Source: Methylococcaceae bacterium
GTDB lineage: Bacteria > Pseudomonadota > Gammaproteobacteria > Methylococcales > Methylococcaceae
NCBI GenBank assembly: GCA_012026715.1
Contig: VEPB01000173.1
Location: forward strand, 1 to 25,584
Length of the DNA: 25,584 nt
Direction of reading: 5' to 3'
Part shown: positions 1 through 6,360 of the stretch, one piece after another
Position numbering within the stretch: position 1 is the stretch's first letter
Layout of the letters: each line of letters starts with the position of its first letter
Position numbers and translations under genes: made by a program
Notes under the pieces: model-generated
Seen by the model: only the letters and a program-made list of their open reading frames with translations
What the model was told of the DNA's origin: nothing
Database searches by the model: none

Positions 1-2
1 AG

Positions 3-116
3 GACATCCTCAGCAGCCGCCGGGCCACCCTCGACGCCCTGGCAGAATTGCTGCGCAGCCGCGAAGTGCTGAGCGGGCAGGAGATCAAGGAGCTGATCGG
101 ACGGCAACCGGCCTGA
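3..116 (+). CDS. C-terminal end of an FtsH-like AAA+ metalloprotease (partial)
   Basis: Only the last 37 codons are inside the window, in an open frame running from the left edge to TGA at 114-116. The visible residues are a helix-rich stretch, DILSSRRATLDALAELL, followed by REVLSGQEIKELIG. This matches the pattern at the end of the FtsH/M41 peptidase domain, where a long helix is followed by an 'L-E-x-E-x-L-x-G-x-E-I' segment. FtsH is a membrane-anchored ATP-dependent zinc protease. The AAA+ module and HEXXH motif would lie to the left, so the call rests on a short tail only. The protein ends soon after this segment, without the long disordered tail of E. coli FtsH, so it may be a shorter FtsH paralogue. 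Confidence 0.5.
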   Translation, partial: DILSSRRATLDALAELLRSREVLSGQEIKELIGRQPA

Positions 117-132
117 GCCGCCTGACCGCGCA

Positions 133-1629
133 TCACGGCATGGGGTCGAACGCCAGCCGTTGGGCATCCAGGACATTGGCCCGGTAATAGGCGTCGATGA
201 ATGCCTCGCCCTGGGCCTTGTAGGCGTTGTAGCTGAACCGCCAGTGGTCGCCGTGAGCGCTCTCGAGTTCGGCGGCTGCCAGCGCCTGGCCTCCGTTGAT
301 GATCTTGCGCCGGATGTGCTCCCTGGAACGCAGAGGGAAATGGCGGATCACCAGCCCCTGCTGCAATCCCGACACCCCCGACAGCCGCCGGTTGTCGGCC
401 GCCTTGACCTCGTGGTTGCCCACCTCGATCCGCAAACCGTCACGGAACCTCACCAACACCTTGGGACAGGGAGTCAGGAACGTCTGGCGGTACTGCAGTC
501 GCGCCAGTGGATTCTCCCGGGCCTGATCGTCCAGGGGCGTCATCGAGTAATCGCAGCGGTGCGCCACCACGTAATCGTGACCGGCCGCGGCGATGCCCGC
601 CAGGGTTTCGGCCAGGCTGGCCCGATGCGCCGTGAGGATTTCGTCACCATCCAGCGGAATGATCCAGTCGACCCCGAACATGGCCCGGGCAAAGTGCGCC
701 GCGGCCGTCGTCTTGCGAGACTGGTAATAAGCGACCATGGGATCGTCGATCACGTACACCAAGGCTTCGGGAAAATCCCCCTGAAAGGCGCGGATACAGG
801 CGGCGGTCGCATCGGTCGAGCCGTTGTTCAGGATGACGTAGTTGCGCAGCCCCAGGCGGTAATGCCAATGCAGGTGAGGGTAGATGATGTCGCCCTCGTC
901 CTTGATCAGCATGACCACGGCGGCGTCGGTGACCGGCGGTCCGGGAACCTGGCAGGACGCCGCGGCCGGCACCTGGCTCCGGGAGAATTCGAGAAGATCA
1001 CGCAACCGGGCGGCCTCCCGTGAAACGTGGTTGGGCAGTTCCCATTGCCGGGCGTTGCCCAGTCCTTCGTAAGCCTCGCAGGCGCGGGCCAGCTGCGCAC
1101 AGGTTTCAGCGCTGGTGGTCCTGGCATTGCGGTTGAAGTCGTACTCGAAGCGGGCGTTGGCCAAAACCAACTGGAATTCGCAGTCCTCGGCCATCCCATG
1201 GAGTCGGCTGGCCTGCTCGATCAGGGGAGGAAGGGCATCGATCGCGCCCGCTTCCAGCGTCAGCGACAGTAGCAGCGTATAGACCGGACAGCGGATGGCG
1301 GGATCGGTTGCGACCGCCTCGGCGAACGCGGTTCGCGCCTCGCCCCGCCGACCGGCCGACAGCAACACCTGCCCCCGCGAAACCCGGAATTCGGCGAACC
1401 CCGGATGCACCTGCAAGGCACGCTCCAGCAGTTCCAATGCCCGTTCCGGCTGGCCATTCAGGGCCAACTGGTTGGCATAATCGCGGACGATCAGGGGATC
1501 CTGGCCGACCAGGGGCGCTTCCCGGAAATGATCTTCGAAGGCTGCCAGGGCGGCCGCATAATCGCCCCGGTACAAACTCTCGTAAGCCCTGCTGAGGATG
1601 GGGCCTGCCACCGTTTCCGGCTCAGTCAC
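133..1629 (-). CDS. TPR-containing family 2-like glycosyltransferase
   Basis: This 498-residue protein has two parts. Residues about 15-115 form TPR-like helical repeats (for example RGDYAAALAAFEDHF and GQPERALELLERALQVHP). From about 235 there is a GT-A fold of the 'Glyco_tranf_2_4' kind: AVVMLIKDEGDIIYPHLHWH, then NYVILNNGSTDAT, then DWIIPLDGDEIL with the metal and nucleotide-sugar binding DGD at 327-329. No signal peptide or membrane helix is seen, so it is probably cytoplasmic and transfers a sugar to an unknown acceptor. The start is GTG at 1629; the next gene upstream on the same strand ends at 1639, so the two are probably co-transcribed. The family is clear, the substrate is not. Proteins of this type often sit in cell-surface glycan loci or modify proteins. 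Confidence 0.75.
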   Translation of the reverse strand: MTEPETVAGPILSRAYESLYRGDYAAALAAFEDHFREAPLVGQDPLIVRDYANQLALNGQPERALELLERALQVHPGFAEFRVSRGQVLLSAGRRGEARTAFAEAVATDPAIRCPVYTLLLSLTLEAGAIDALPPLIEQASRLHGMAEDCEFQLVLANARFEYDFNRNARTTSAETCAQLARACEAYEGLGNARQWELPNHVSREAARLRDLLEFSRSQVPAAASCQVPGPPVTDAAVVMLIKDEGDIIYPHLHWHYRLGLRNYVILNNGSTDATAACIRAFQGDFPEALVYVIDDPMVAYYQSRKTTAAAHFARAMFGVDWIIPLDGDEILTAHRASLAETLAGIAAAGHDYVVAHRCDYSMTPLDDQARENPLARLQYRQTFLTPCPKVLVRFRDGLRIEVGNHEVKAADNRRLSGVSGLQQGLVIRHFPLRSREHIRRKIINGGQALAAAELESAHGDHWRFSYNAYKAQGEAFIDAYYRANVLDAQRLAFDPMP

Positions 1630-1638
1630 GCAATCAAC

Positions 1639-2556
1639 CTAAACCCAAATGACACTGAAAGGCCACGCAGGTATCCCCTTGGGGCCAAAAGAAAAAACCT
1701 TGGCCGAACCGCCGTCGGCGGTCAACCGCAGATGGAATTCCCCTTCCTCGGGATCGTAGACCCCGACCGAGGTCCTGCCGCTTCCTTCCCAGTCGCCGGT
1801 CACCGGCTGCATCCCTTCGCCGGTGGGGCCGAAGCTGAATTCCTCATCCACGTCCCAGCCGTCGCAGAGCCGATTGCGTAACAGAAACAAGCCTCTCGCC
1901 GGGTTATAGAGTCCCGTCGAATGAACCCCGTCACCGTCCCAGTCGCCGGCCATGGGCACCCAGCCTTCGTTGGGAGGGCCGAACAGAAAGGCAATCTGGG
2001 CGTCGCCGCCCTCGAAGCTGTTGGTCAGATAGAACGCCGAATTGGCCGGGTTATACAGTCCCACGCCGTAAATCCCGTCGCCATCCCAATCGCCGATCAG
2101 AGGCAGCCAGCCTTCACCAGCGCTGCCGAACTGAAATTGATGATCCGACCCGCCGCCGCCCATGTTGTTGCGCAGCACAAAACCACCGGAATCGGGCTCA
2201 TAGAGGCCGATGCCGTGGAGACCGTCGCCGTTCCAGTCGCCCGCCAAGGGCCGGAGCCCCTCGTGGCCGCTGCCAAACTGGCAAATCAGCCCGGCCCGGT
2301 TGTCTTCCGGATGACGGATCAAAAAGATGCCTCCACCGGGGTAAAACAGCCCGACGGTGGAGCGGGGCATGCGCTGGGGGCCGAACTGGAAGGCATCGAC
2401 CTCTTCCGGGCTCTCCGGCTCGGCAGCGGGTTGCGCATCGGCTTCCGCCTCGATCAACGCCTGAAACGGCGACTCTTCCACCACCGGCTCCGCCAGGGCA
2501 TCGGGTGGAGGACGATCGCCCCGCAGCTTATCCAGTAGTTTGCTGAACCATCCCAT
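1639..2556 (-). CDS. Beta-propeller-like repeat protein with GDWDGDG motifs
   Basis: This 305-residue protein has a short charged N-terminal segment (MGWFSKLLDKLRGDRPP), an acidic linker to about residue 60, and then tandem repeats of about 50 residues. Each repeat reads roughly F-x-FG-x-x-x-EG-x-x-P-x-x-GDW(D/N)GDG-x4-G(L/V)Y-x-P-x6-F-x-LRN. Four full repeats can be seen plus partial ones at each end, as in a closed propeller. DWDGDG resembles the calcium-binding loops of FG-GAP/VCBS repeats. No signal peptide is present. A longer frame starts with GTG at 2571, but ATG at 2556 is preceded by GGAG at a good distance, so the shorter start is chosen. It lies 9 bp upstream of the glycosyltransferase gene and probably shares its transcript. 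Function is unknown; carbohydrate or protein binding is possible. Confidence 0.7.
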   Translation of the reverse strand: MGWFSKLLDKLRGDRPPPDALAEPVVEESPFQALIEAEADAQPAAEPESPEEVDAFQFGPQRMPRSTVGLFYPGGGIFLIRHPEDNRAGLICQFGSGHEGLRPLAGDWNGDGLHGIGLYEPDSGGFVLRNNMGGGGSDHQFQFGSAGEGWLPLIGDWDGDGIYGVGLYNPANSAFYLTNSFEGGDAQIAFLFGPPNEGWVPMAGDWDGDGVHSTGLYNPARGLFLLRNRLCDGWDVDEEFSFGPTGEGMQPVTGDWEGSGRTSVGVYDPEEGEFHLRLTADGGSAKVFSFGPKGIPAWPFSVIWV

Positions 2557-2755
2557 CGAACCACTCCGCACTCAGTGTCTAAAGATGCTCCAGTCCGAAT
2601 ACTCCGGCCGAAAACCCCGGCATCTTACGCGATTTACCCGCTACCGGGGAGGCCGGCCGACGCCACAGCCCATTGCACGAGCGGGTTGGTCATTGGGAAA
2701 ATGGCGTTTGGGCACACCCCGTTTACGACTCACCGACTCCCGATCCGGAATTCCT

Positions 2756-3226
2756 ATGCCAAAACGAGGCTTCCTCCTCACCCTCCTCATTGTCCTGAGC
2801 CAAACAGCCGCCGCCGCCGATCATCCCGAACTGACCGAGGCCGACGAAGCCTATTCGGCCGAGCGCTACGAACAGGCCGCCGCGCTCTACCGGCGCGATG
2901 CGGAACTGGGCAAGGTCGCCGCCCAGGTCAATCTTGCCTTCCTCTATCTCGACGGCTTGGGCGTGAAACAGGACTTTGGCGAAGCGGCCACCTGGTTCCG
3001 CCGCGCCGCCGAACAAGGCAATGCGGAAGCCCAGCAAAACCTGGGGTTGCTGCTGCAGGACGGCCGGGGCGTCGCGCAGGACTATACCGAAGCCGATAAG
3101 TGGTTCATCATTGCCGGGGACAAAGGCAACTCCGCCGCGGCAGAACAGCGGATGACCCCGGGTCAGGCCAGCGAAGCCCACAAGCGCGCCGAGGCTTGGC
3201 GCGCCGACCGGAGCCAGCAGCGCTGA
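2756..3226 (+). CDS. Exported Sel1-like repeat protein
   Basis: This 156-residue protein begins with a signal peptide (MPKRGFLLTLLIVLSQTAAAA, likely cut before DHPEL). It continues with TPR/Sel1-like helices: YSAERYEQAAALYRRDAELG, then AAQVNLAFLYLDGLGVKQDF and AEAQQNLGLLLQDGRGVAQD, which are typical Sel1 units of about 36 residues. The frame extends upstream to 2540, but the signal peptide fixes ATG at 2756; the preceding GGAAT is only a weak ribosome-binding site. Sel1 proteins are scaffolds for protein-protein contacts, often in the periplasm. Neighbours on both sides are on different transcripts, so no partner can be named. The C-terminal 25 residues are charged and lack repeat character. 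Confidence 0.75.
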   Translation: MPKRGFLLTLLIVLSQTAAAADHPELTEADEAYSAERYEQAAALYRRDAELGKVAAQVNLAFLYLDGLGVKQDFGEAATWFRRAAEQGNAEAQQNLGLLLQDGRGVAQDYTEADKWFIIAGDKGNSAAAEQRMTPGQASEAHKRAEAWRADRSQQR

Positions 3227-3442
3227 TGCCGCCGTGCGACCGAAACGCCGACTCTACGCGTCGCCCGCTAGTTGTTCCCCGGCCACCATGGGACAAGGGC
3301 TGACGGCCGCCGCAGACGGATGGACTTCTCATCATCTGGGAACGCTGCCTGAACCATCCCAAATTTTATTTGAACCATGCGCGCCTTCGGGGGCACGGCG
3401 CCGGCAAGGAAGCGGCTGCCCGGTTCCGGGCGCCAGAAGAAT

Positions 3443-3545
3443 CGCTGAATGAAGCCATTGTGGCTGCTTCGGCGTCCGTCGAACCGGGAATCGCGGCTTC
3501 CCGGGGACACACAAGGTCGGCGGTACATTCCAGCACCGCCGGATG
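3443..3545 (+). repeat. Intergenic stem-loop repeat, copy 1
   Basis: The unit starts CGCTGAATGAA and has a TCGGCG box near 3469. It then has a hairpin with arms CCGGGAA (3484-3490) and TTCCCGG (3498-3504), then a CACAA link and a weaker GGCGGT/ACCGCC hairpin (from 3519 and 3534). It aligns with copy 2, which begins 103 bp later. The order of elements is the same and the hairpin arms differ by paired changes, which suggests that the structure is what is conserved. Confidence 0.65.
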
Positions 3546-3669
3546 CGCTGAATGAATCCTTTCTGGATTTGTCGGCGCCTGTCACCGGAAAACGCAGTTT
3601 CCCGGTGACTCACAAAATCGGTGGCTTACAGCCTCCGATTTTGGCGGTGCGTCCCTGCACCGCAGGAGC
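3546..3669 (+). repeat. Intergenic stem-loop repeat, copy 2
   Basis: The same CGCTGAATGAA start and TCGGCG box are followed by a hairpin with arms GTCACCGG (3581-3588) and CCGGTGAC (3602-3609), extended by AAA/TTT around one bulged C. After a CACAA link comes a second hairpin, AAAATCGG-T-GGC (3614-3625) against GCC-T-CCGATTTT (3631-3642), closing a TTACA loop. Both hairpins are stronger than those in copy 1. The unit is followed by a GCGGTGCG/TGCACCGC pair (about 3644-3663). Confidence 0.65.
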
Positions 3670-3691
3670 CGCTGAATCATTCAGCGGCTCC
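3665..3691. repeat. Perfect palindrome closing the repeat array
   Basis: The arms GGAGCCGCTGAAT and ATTCAGCGGCTCC flank a single C, giving 13 perfect base pairs. The arm contains the CGCTGAAT that opens both larger repeats, so this looks like a truncated third unit meeting its own inverted start. No T-run follows, so it is not a classical terminator. Confidence 0.7.
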
Positions 3692-3771
3692 CTAAGGATC
3701 CACCGTTACAACATTGAACCACACCGTATTGCTCGACCCTTCAACTTAATCCATCAATGGGGAATGATCCA

Positions 3772-3942
3772 ATGTTAACGATCAAACGTTTTACGGTATT
3801 CCTGTTCGTGGGCTTGCTGGCCTTTCTCATGGGCTGCAGCGGCGAAGGCCCTTTTGGCAACACGCCGCCCCAAGGCCGCCCGGACTGGATGAAAAAGAGC
3901 GAATCCACACCAAACCAGCCGGCAGCGCCCCAGAAACAATAA
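3772..3942 (+). CDS. Small lipoprotein of unknown function
   Basis: This 56-residue protein starts with a basic and hydrophobic segment (MLTIKRFTVFLFVGLLAFLMGCS) and a lipobox L-M-G-C, with the lipidated Cys at residue 22. The mature part is short, proline-rich and rich in polar residues, without a recognised domain. ATG at 3772 is preferred to the in-frame ATG at 3757 because GGGGA lies 8 bases upstream. It probably sits in the inner or outer membrane facing the periplasm. It converges on another small lipoprotein gene at 4037-4243. The function cannot be read from the sequence. Confidence 0.6.
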   Translation: MLTIKRFTVFLFVGLLAFLMGCSGEGPFGNTPPQGRPDWMKKSESTPNQPAAPQKQ

Positions 3943-4036
3943 GCCGTTCGTCACCCTGGCGGAGGGAAGTTCCGGCAACCGGGTCCTCGCGACCCGGCTA
4001 CCGTCCGCCACCCATCCCCCCCAGCCCTTCACCGAC

Positions 4037-4243
4037 CTAAGGTTCCTCCTGCCGGTCGATCTGCTGTTTCTGATCCTCTGCCTGCTGCAGTATCCGGTCT
4101 TCCACGCCCTTGGCCTTTTCCAGCGGCGCATTGACCGACTTGTACAACTCCTTCTGGCCACCCTTGACCTCCGGCTCCGGCTCCTTGCCGGAACAGCCTC
4201 CAAGCAGCAGCACTGACACACAAATAATCAATAACTTATTCAT
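4037..4243 (-). CDS. Small lipoprotein of unknown function
   Basis: This 68-residue protein opens with MNKLLIICVSVLLLGGC, a clear lipoprotein signal with lipobox L-G-G-C and Cys at residue 17. The mature part is charged and helical (NAPLEKAKGVEDRILQQAED, then QKQQIDRQEE), probably one amphipathic or coiled helix. The start at 4243 is supported by a strong GGAGGGG ribosome-binding site 7-8 bases upstream. Small lipoproteins of similar pattern ('P-L-x-KAK-x-VED') are, to my memory, widespread in gammaproteobacteria with no assigned role. The gene is divergent from lexA, so the LexA-box palindrome lies between the two starts. Confidence 0.7.
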   Translation of the reverse strand: MNKLLIICVSVLLLGGCSGKEPEPEVKGGQKELYKSVNAPLEKAKGVEDRILQQAEDQKQQIDRQEEP

Positions 4244-4285
4244 TAGCGACCCCTCCAAATCCCAGCCCCATTCACCAAAATCAGC

Positions 4286-4314
4286 TTGACCATCGGTCCA
4301 GAGCGGAATACTGT
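4286..4314 (+). promoter_or_regulatory. Predicted sigma-70 promoter of lexA-imuA
   Basis: A -35 hexamer TTGACC (4286-4291) is followed after exactly 17 bases by a -10-like hexamer TACTGT (4309-4314) that is also the left part of the SOS box. Transcription would begin near 4321. LexA bound to the box would cover the -10, as in self-repressed SOS promoters. Confidence 0.55.
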
Positions 4315-4336
4315 TTATTTAAACAGTATTCCGCTC
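4301..4336. promoter_or_regulatory. LexA (SOS) box inside a 36-bp palindrome
   Basis: The core CTGTTTATTTAAACAG (4311-4326) fits the E. coli-type SOS consensus CTGT-N8-ACAG exactly. Symmetry runs well beyond the box: arms GAGCGGAATACTGTTTA and TAAACAGTATTCCGCTC, 17 bp each, around a central TT. The palindrome ends 7 bases before the lexA ATG and lies 57 bp upstream of the divergent lipoprotein start. Confidence 0.9.
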
Positions 4337-4343
4337 CGCCGAC

Positions 4344-4964
4344 ATGAAGCACCTGACCGCCCGTCAGCAGCAGTTGCTGCAATTCCTGAAAGACTATAGT
4401 GCCCGCGAAGGCTTCCCGCCCACCATCGCGGAAATCACCCGGGCGCTCCAGGTCCGTTCACCCCACGGCATCCGCGAACAACTGCAGGCGTTGGCGCGCA
4501 AGGGAGCGATCGAGCTGATCCCCAATGCGGCCCGCGGCATCCGGATTCTGCTGGAAGCCCCCCCGGATGCCGACGCCCTCCCCATCATCGGCCGGGTGGC
4601 AGCCGGGCAGCCGATCCTGGCCCTACCCCATGTGATCGGCCATTGCCGCATCGAACCCGCGCTATTCAAGGGTCGCCCCGACTATCTGCTGGAGGTGCGC
4701 GGCATGAGCATGCGCGACGCCGGCATCCTGGACGGCGACCTACTGGCGGTACGGCGCACCCCGGAGGCGCGCAGCGGCCAGATTGTTGTGGCGCGGCTGC
4801 ACGACGAAGTGACAGTCAAGACCTTGCGCCTGCAGGGATCATCGCTGTGGCTGGAACCGGCCAACCCGGAGTTCTCTCCGATTTCCGTCGATCCGGAACG
4901 GGATGATTTCTGCATCGAGGGTGTCATGGCCGGTTTGATCCGCCATCGGGCGCCCCCCCCATGA
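4344..4964 (+). CDS. lexA: LexA, SOS transcriptional repressor
   Basis: This 206-residue protein is LexA at its usual length. The N-terminal winged helix-turn-helix (about 1-65) includes PTIAEITRALQVRSPHGIRE and ends in the familiar ALARKGAIE. The self-cleavage site is Ala87-Gly88 (RVAAGQP). The S24 peptidase dyad is Ser122 (RGMSMRD) and Lys159 (VTVKTLRL), each three residues offset from E. coli LexA. It represses SOS genes until RecA filaments trigger self-cleavage. The promoter carries a perfect LexA box, so it is self-regulated. No Shine-Dalgarno is visible before ATG; the leader from the predicted start site would be only about 23 bases. Its stop overlaps the imuA start (ATGA), indicating coupling. 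Confidence 0.95.
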   Translation: MKHLTARQQQLLQFLKDYSAREGFPPTIAEITRALQVRSPHGIREQLQALARKGAIELIPNAARGIRILLEAPPDADALPIIGRVAAGQPILALPHVIGHCRIEPALFKGRPDYLLEVRGMSMRDAGILDGDLLAVRRTPEARSGQIVVARLHDEVTVKTLRLQGSSLWLEPANPEFSPISVDPERDDFCIEGVMAGLIRHRAPPP

Positions 4965-5581
4965 AACCCGATCCGATGGCCTTGCTGCAGGGAAATCCTC
5001 TGCTGTGGCGGGGCAGCCATCCTCCCGACGCCGGCGGATCGAGCACCTGGCCCACCGGACACGCCGGACTGGATGCGGTGCTGCCGGGTGGTGGCTGGCC
5101 GCTGGGGGCTCTCACCGAGCTGATCATCCCCGATTGGGGCATCGGTGAATTGCGGCTATTGCTGCCAACCATGGCCAGTTTCACCCGGGCTCGCCGCTGG
5201 CTGATCTGGATCAATCCGCCCTTGCAACCTTACGCCCCGGCCCTGTTGCAGGGAGGGGTCGACCTGGAATTCTGCCTGCTCATCGACAGCCTCAAACATC
5301 CTGCGGATCTTCCCTGGGCCATGGAGAAACTGCTGTCGCACCGGCAAACCGGACTGGTATTGGCCTGGCCAAACGCCATCCGGCCCGCCGGCCTGCGCCG
5401 ATTGCAACTGGCTGCCCAGGCCGGCAACAGCATGGGGGCGCTGTTCCTGCAGCACCCTCCCGGTTCTTCGGTGGCCGCTTTACGGCTGGGCCTGAACCCG
5501 CGAGCGGGCAAGCTCGAAGTGAACCTGCTCAAGGCGCACGGCTCCTGGCGGCGAGACAGGCTGACTTTGGCATTTCCCTAA
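4961..5581 (+). CDS. imuA: ImuA/SulA-family SOS protein
   Basis: This 206-residue protein has a degenerate RecA-like fold. The segment WPTGHAGLDAVLPGGGWPLG, followed by ALTELIIPDWGIGELRLLLP, matches ImuA of lexA-imuA-imuB-dnaE2 cassettes. The position equivalent to the Walker A loop has no GKT, so ATP binding is not expected. ImuA supports error-prone translesion synthesis with ImuB and DnaE2. Here it overlaps lexA by 4 bases and must be SOS-induced with it, but the next gene is aat, so imuB and dnaE2 are absent from this locus. The alternative name is SulA-like cell-division inhibitor, as for the gene after lexA in Pseudomonas; the family is the same superfamily, but the N-terminal pattern fits ImuA better. 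Confidence 0.75.
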   Translation: MKPDPMALLQGNPLLWRGSHPPDAGGSSTWPTGHAGLDAVLPGGGWPLGALTELIIPDWGIGELRLLLPTMASFTRARRWLIWINPPLQPYAPALLQGGVDLEFCLLIDSLKHPADLPWAMEKLLSHRQTGLVLAWPNAIRPAGLRRLQLAAQAGNSMGALFLQHPPGSSVAALRLGLNPRAGKLEVNLLKAHGSWRRDRLTLAFP

Positions 5582-5583
5582 GA

Positions 5584-5610
5584 TTGGCCTTAGCCGGACG
5601 GTGGTATATT
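5584..5610 (+). promoter_or_regulatory. Possible promoter for aat-bpt
   Basis: An extended -10 element, TGGTATATT (5602-5610), lies 45 bases before the aat ATG. A TTGGCC (5584-5589) could serve as a -35 at a short 15-base spacing. This is the only promoter-like sequence in the 74-bp gap after imuA. Confidence 0.4.
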
Positions 5611-5655
5611 TCTCGGCCGCCTGACATCATCCGCCAATAGTTCTTTCCCCGCCCC

Positions 5656-6360
5656 ATGCTGACCGTTCTCAACCCGCTCTTGCGCGACCAACCCTTTCCG
5701 GATGTCAGCGAAGCCCTGGATGAACCCAACGGCCTGCTAGCGGTAGGCGGCTGTTTATCCCCTGCCCGGCTCGAGAACGCTTACCGCCATGGAATCTTCC
5801 CGTGGTTCAGCGACGGCGAACCCATTCTCTGGTGGTCGCCCGACCCGCGCATGATCCTGCTCCCCGATGAACTCAATATCTCCCGCAGTCTGCGCAAAAG
5901 CCTCCGCAACGGCGGTTTCAGCTACAGCTTCGACACCGCTTTCGAAGACGTCGTGGCGGCCTGCGCCGCGCCGCGTCCCGGCACTAACGGCACCTGGATC
6001 ACCAGCGAAATTCGAGAGGCCTACCGGGACTTCCATCGACTCGGATACGCTCATTCCTTCGAATGCTGGCTCGACGGCAAACTGGCCGGCGGCCTGTACG
6101 GAGTCGGCATCGGCCAGGTGTTTTACGGCGAATCCATGTTCCATCGGGCCAGCAATGCATCGAAGGCGGCCCTGGTCTTCGCGGTCGAAAACTTGCAGGG
6201 TTGGGGATATCGACTGATCGACTGCCAATTGCACACGGTCCATCTGGAAAGCCTTGGCGCCCGCCAAATCCCCCGCAAGGAATTCCTCCGCCTGCTGCGC
6301 CGCTACTGCGACCGGCCGGTTTCCCCACAAGCCTGGCAGCGCGAGAGCACCCCGGAGTGA
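5656..6360 (+). CDS. aat: Leucyl/phenylalanyl-tRNA--protein transferase
   Basis: This 234-residue protein has the family's usual length and motifs. These are FPDVSEALDEPNGLLAVGG, then LENAYRHGIFPWFSDGEPIL with WWSPDPRMIL, then GTWITSEIREAYRDFHRLGY, and YGVGIGQVFYGESMFHRASN with SKAAL near the C-terminus. Aat moves Leu or Phe from tRNA to proteins with N-terminal Lys or Arg, making them ClpS substrates. The start lacks a clear Shine-Dalgarno; the leader is pyrimidine-rich. The stop codon overlaps the GTG of bpt (GTGA). The ClpS and ClpA genes nearby complete the route from tagging to unfolding. Confidence 0.95.
   Translation: MLTVLNPLLRDQPFPDVSEALDEPNGLLAVGGCLSPARLENAYRHGIFPWFSDGEPILWWSPDPRMILLPDELNISRSLRKSLRNGGFSYSFDTAFEDVVAACAAPRPGTNGTWITSEIREAYRDFHRLGYAHSFECWLDGKLAGGLYGVGIGQVFYGESMFHRASNASKAALVFAVENLQGWGYRLIDCQLHTVHLESLGARQIPRKEFLRLLRRYCDRPVSPQAWQRESTPE

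Larger units (their letters stand above)
3227..3771 (+). other. 545-bp non-coding stretch carrying stem-loop repeats
   Basis: No convincing gene lies between the Sel1 protein and the small lipoprotein; open frames here are short, lack ribosome-binding sites and show no family pattern. The right two-thirds hold the repeat units and palindrome listed separately (3443-3691). The left part (3227-3442) also contains GC-rich inverted segments around 3397-3434, possibly a more decayed copy of the same unit. Confidence 0.6.

Noticed and set aside
2540..2755. N-terminal extension of the Sel1 protein by 72 residues
   Set aside because: The signal peptide begins at 2756, and the upstream stretch overlaps the opposite-strand gene's start and is not protein-like.
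3268..3613. Minus-strand open frames of about 93-105 residues across the stem-loop repeats
   Set aside because: They read through the inverted repeats, lack ribosome-binding sites and resemble no protein.
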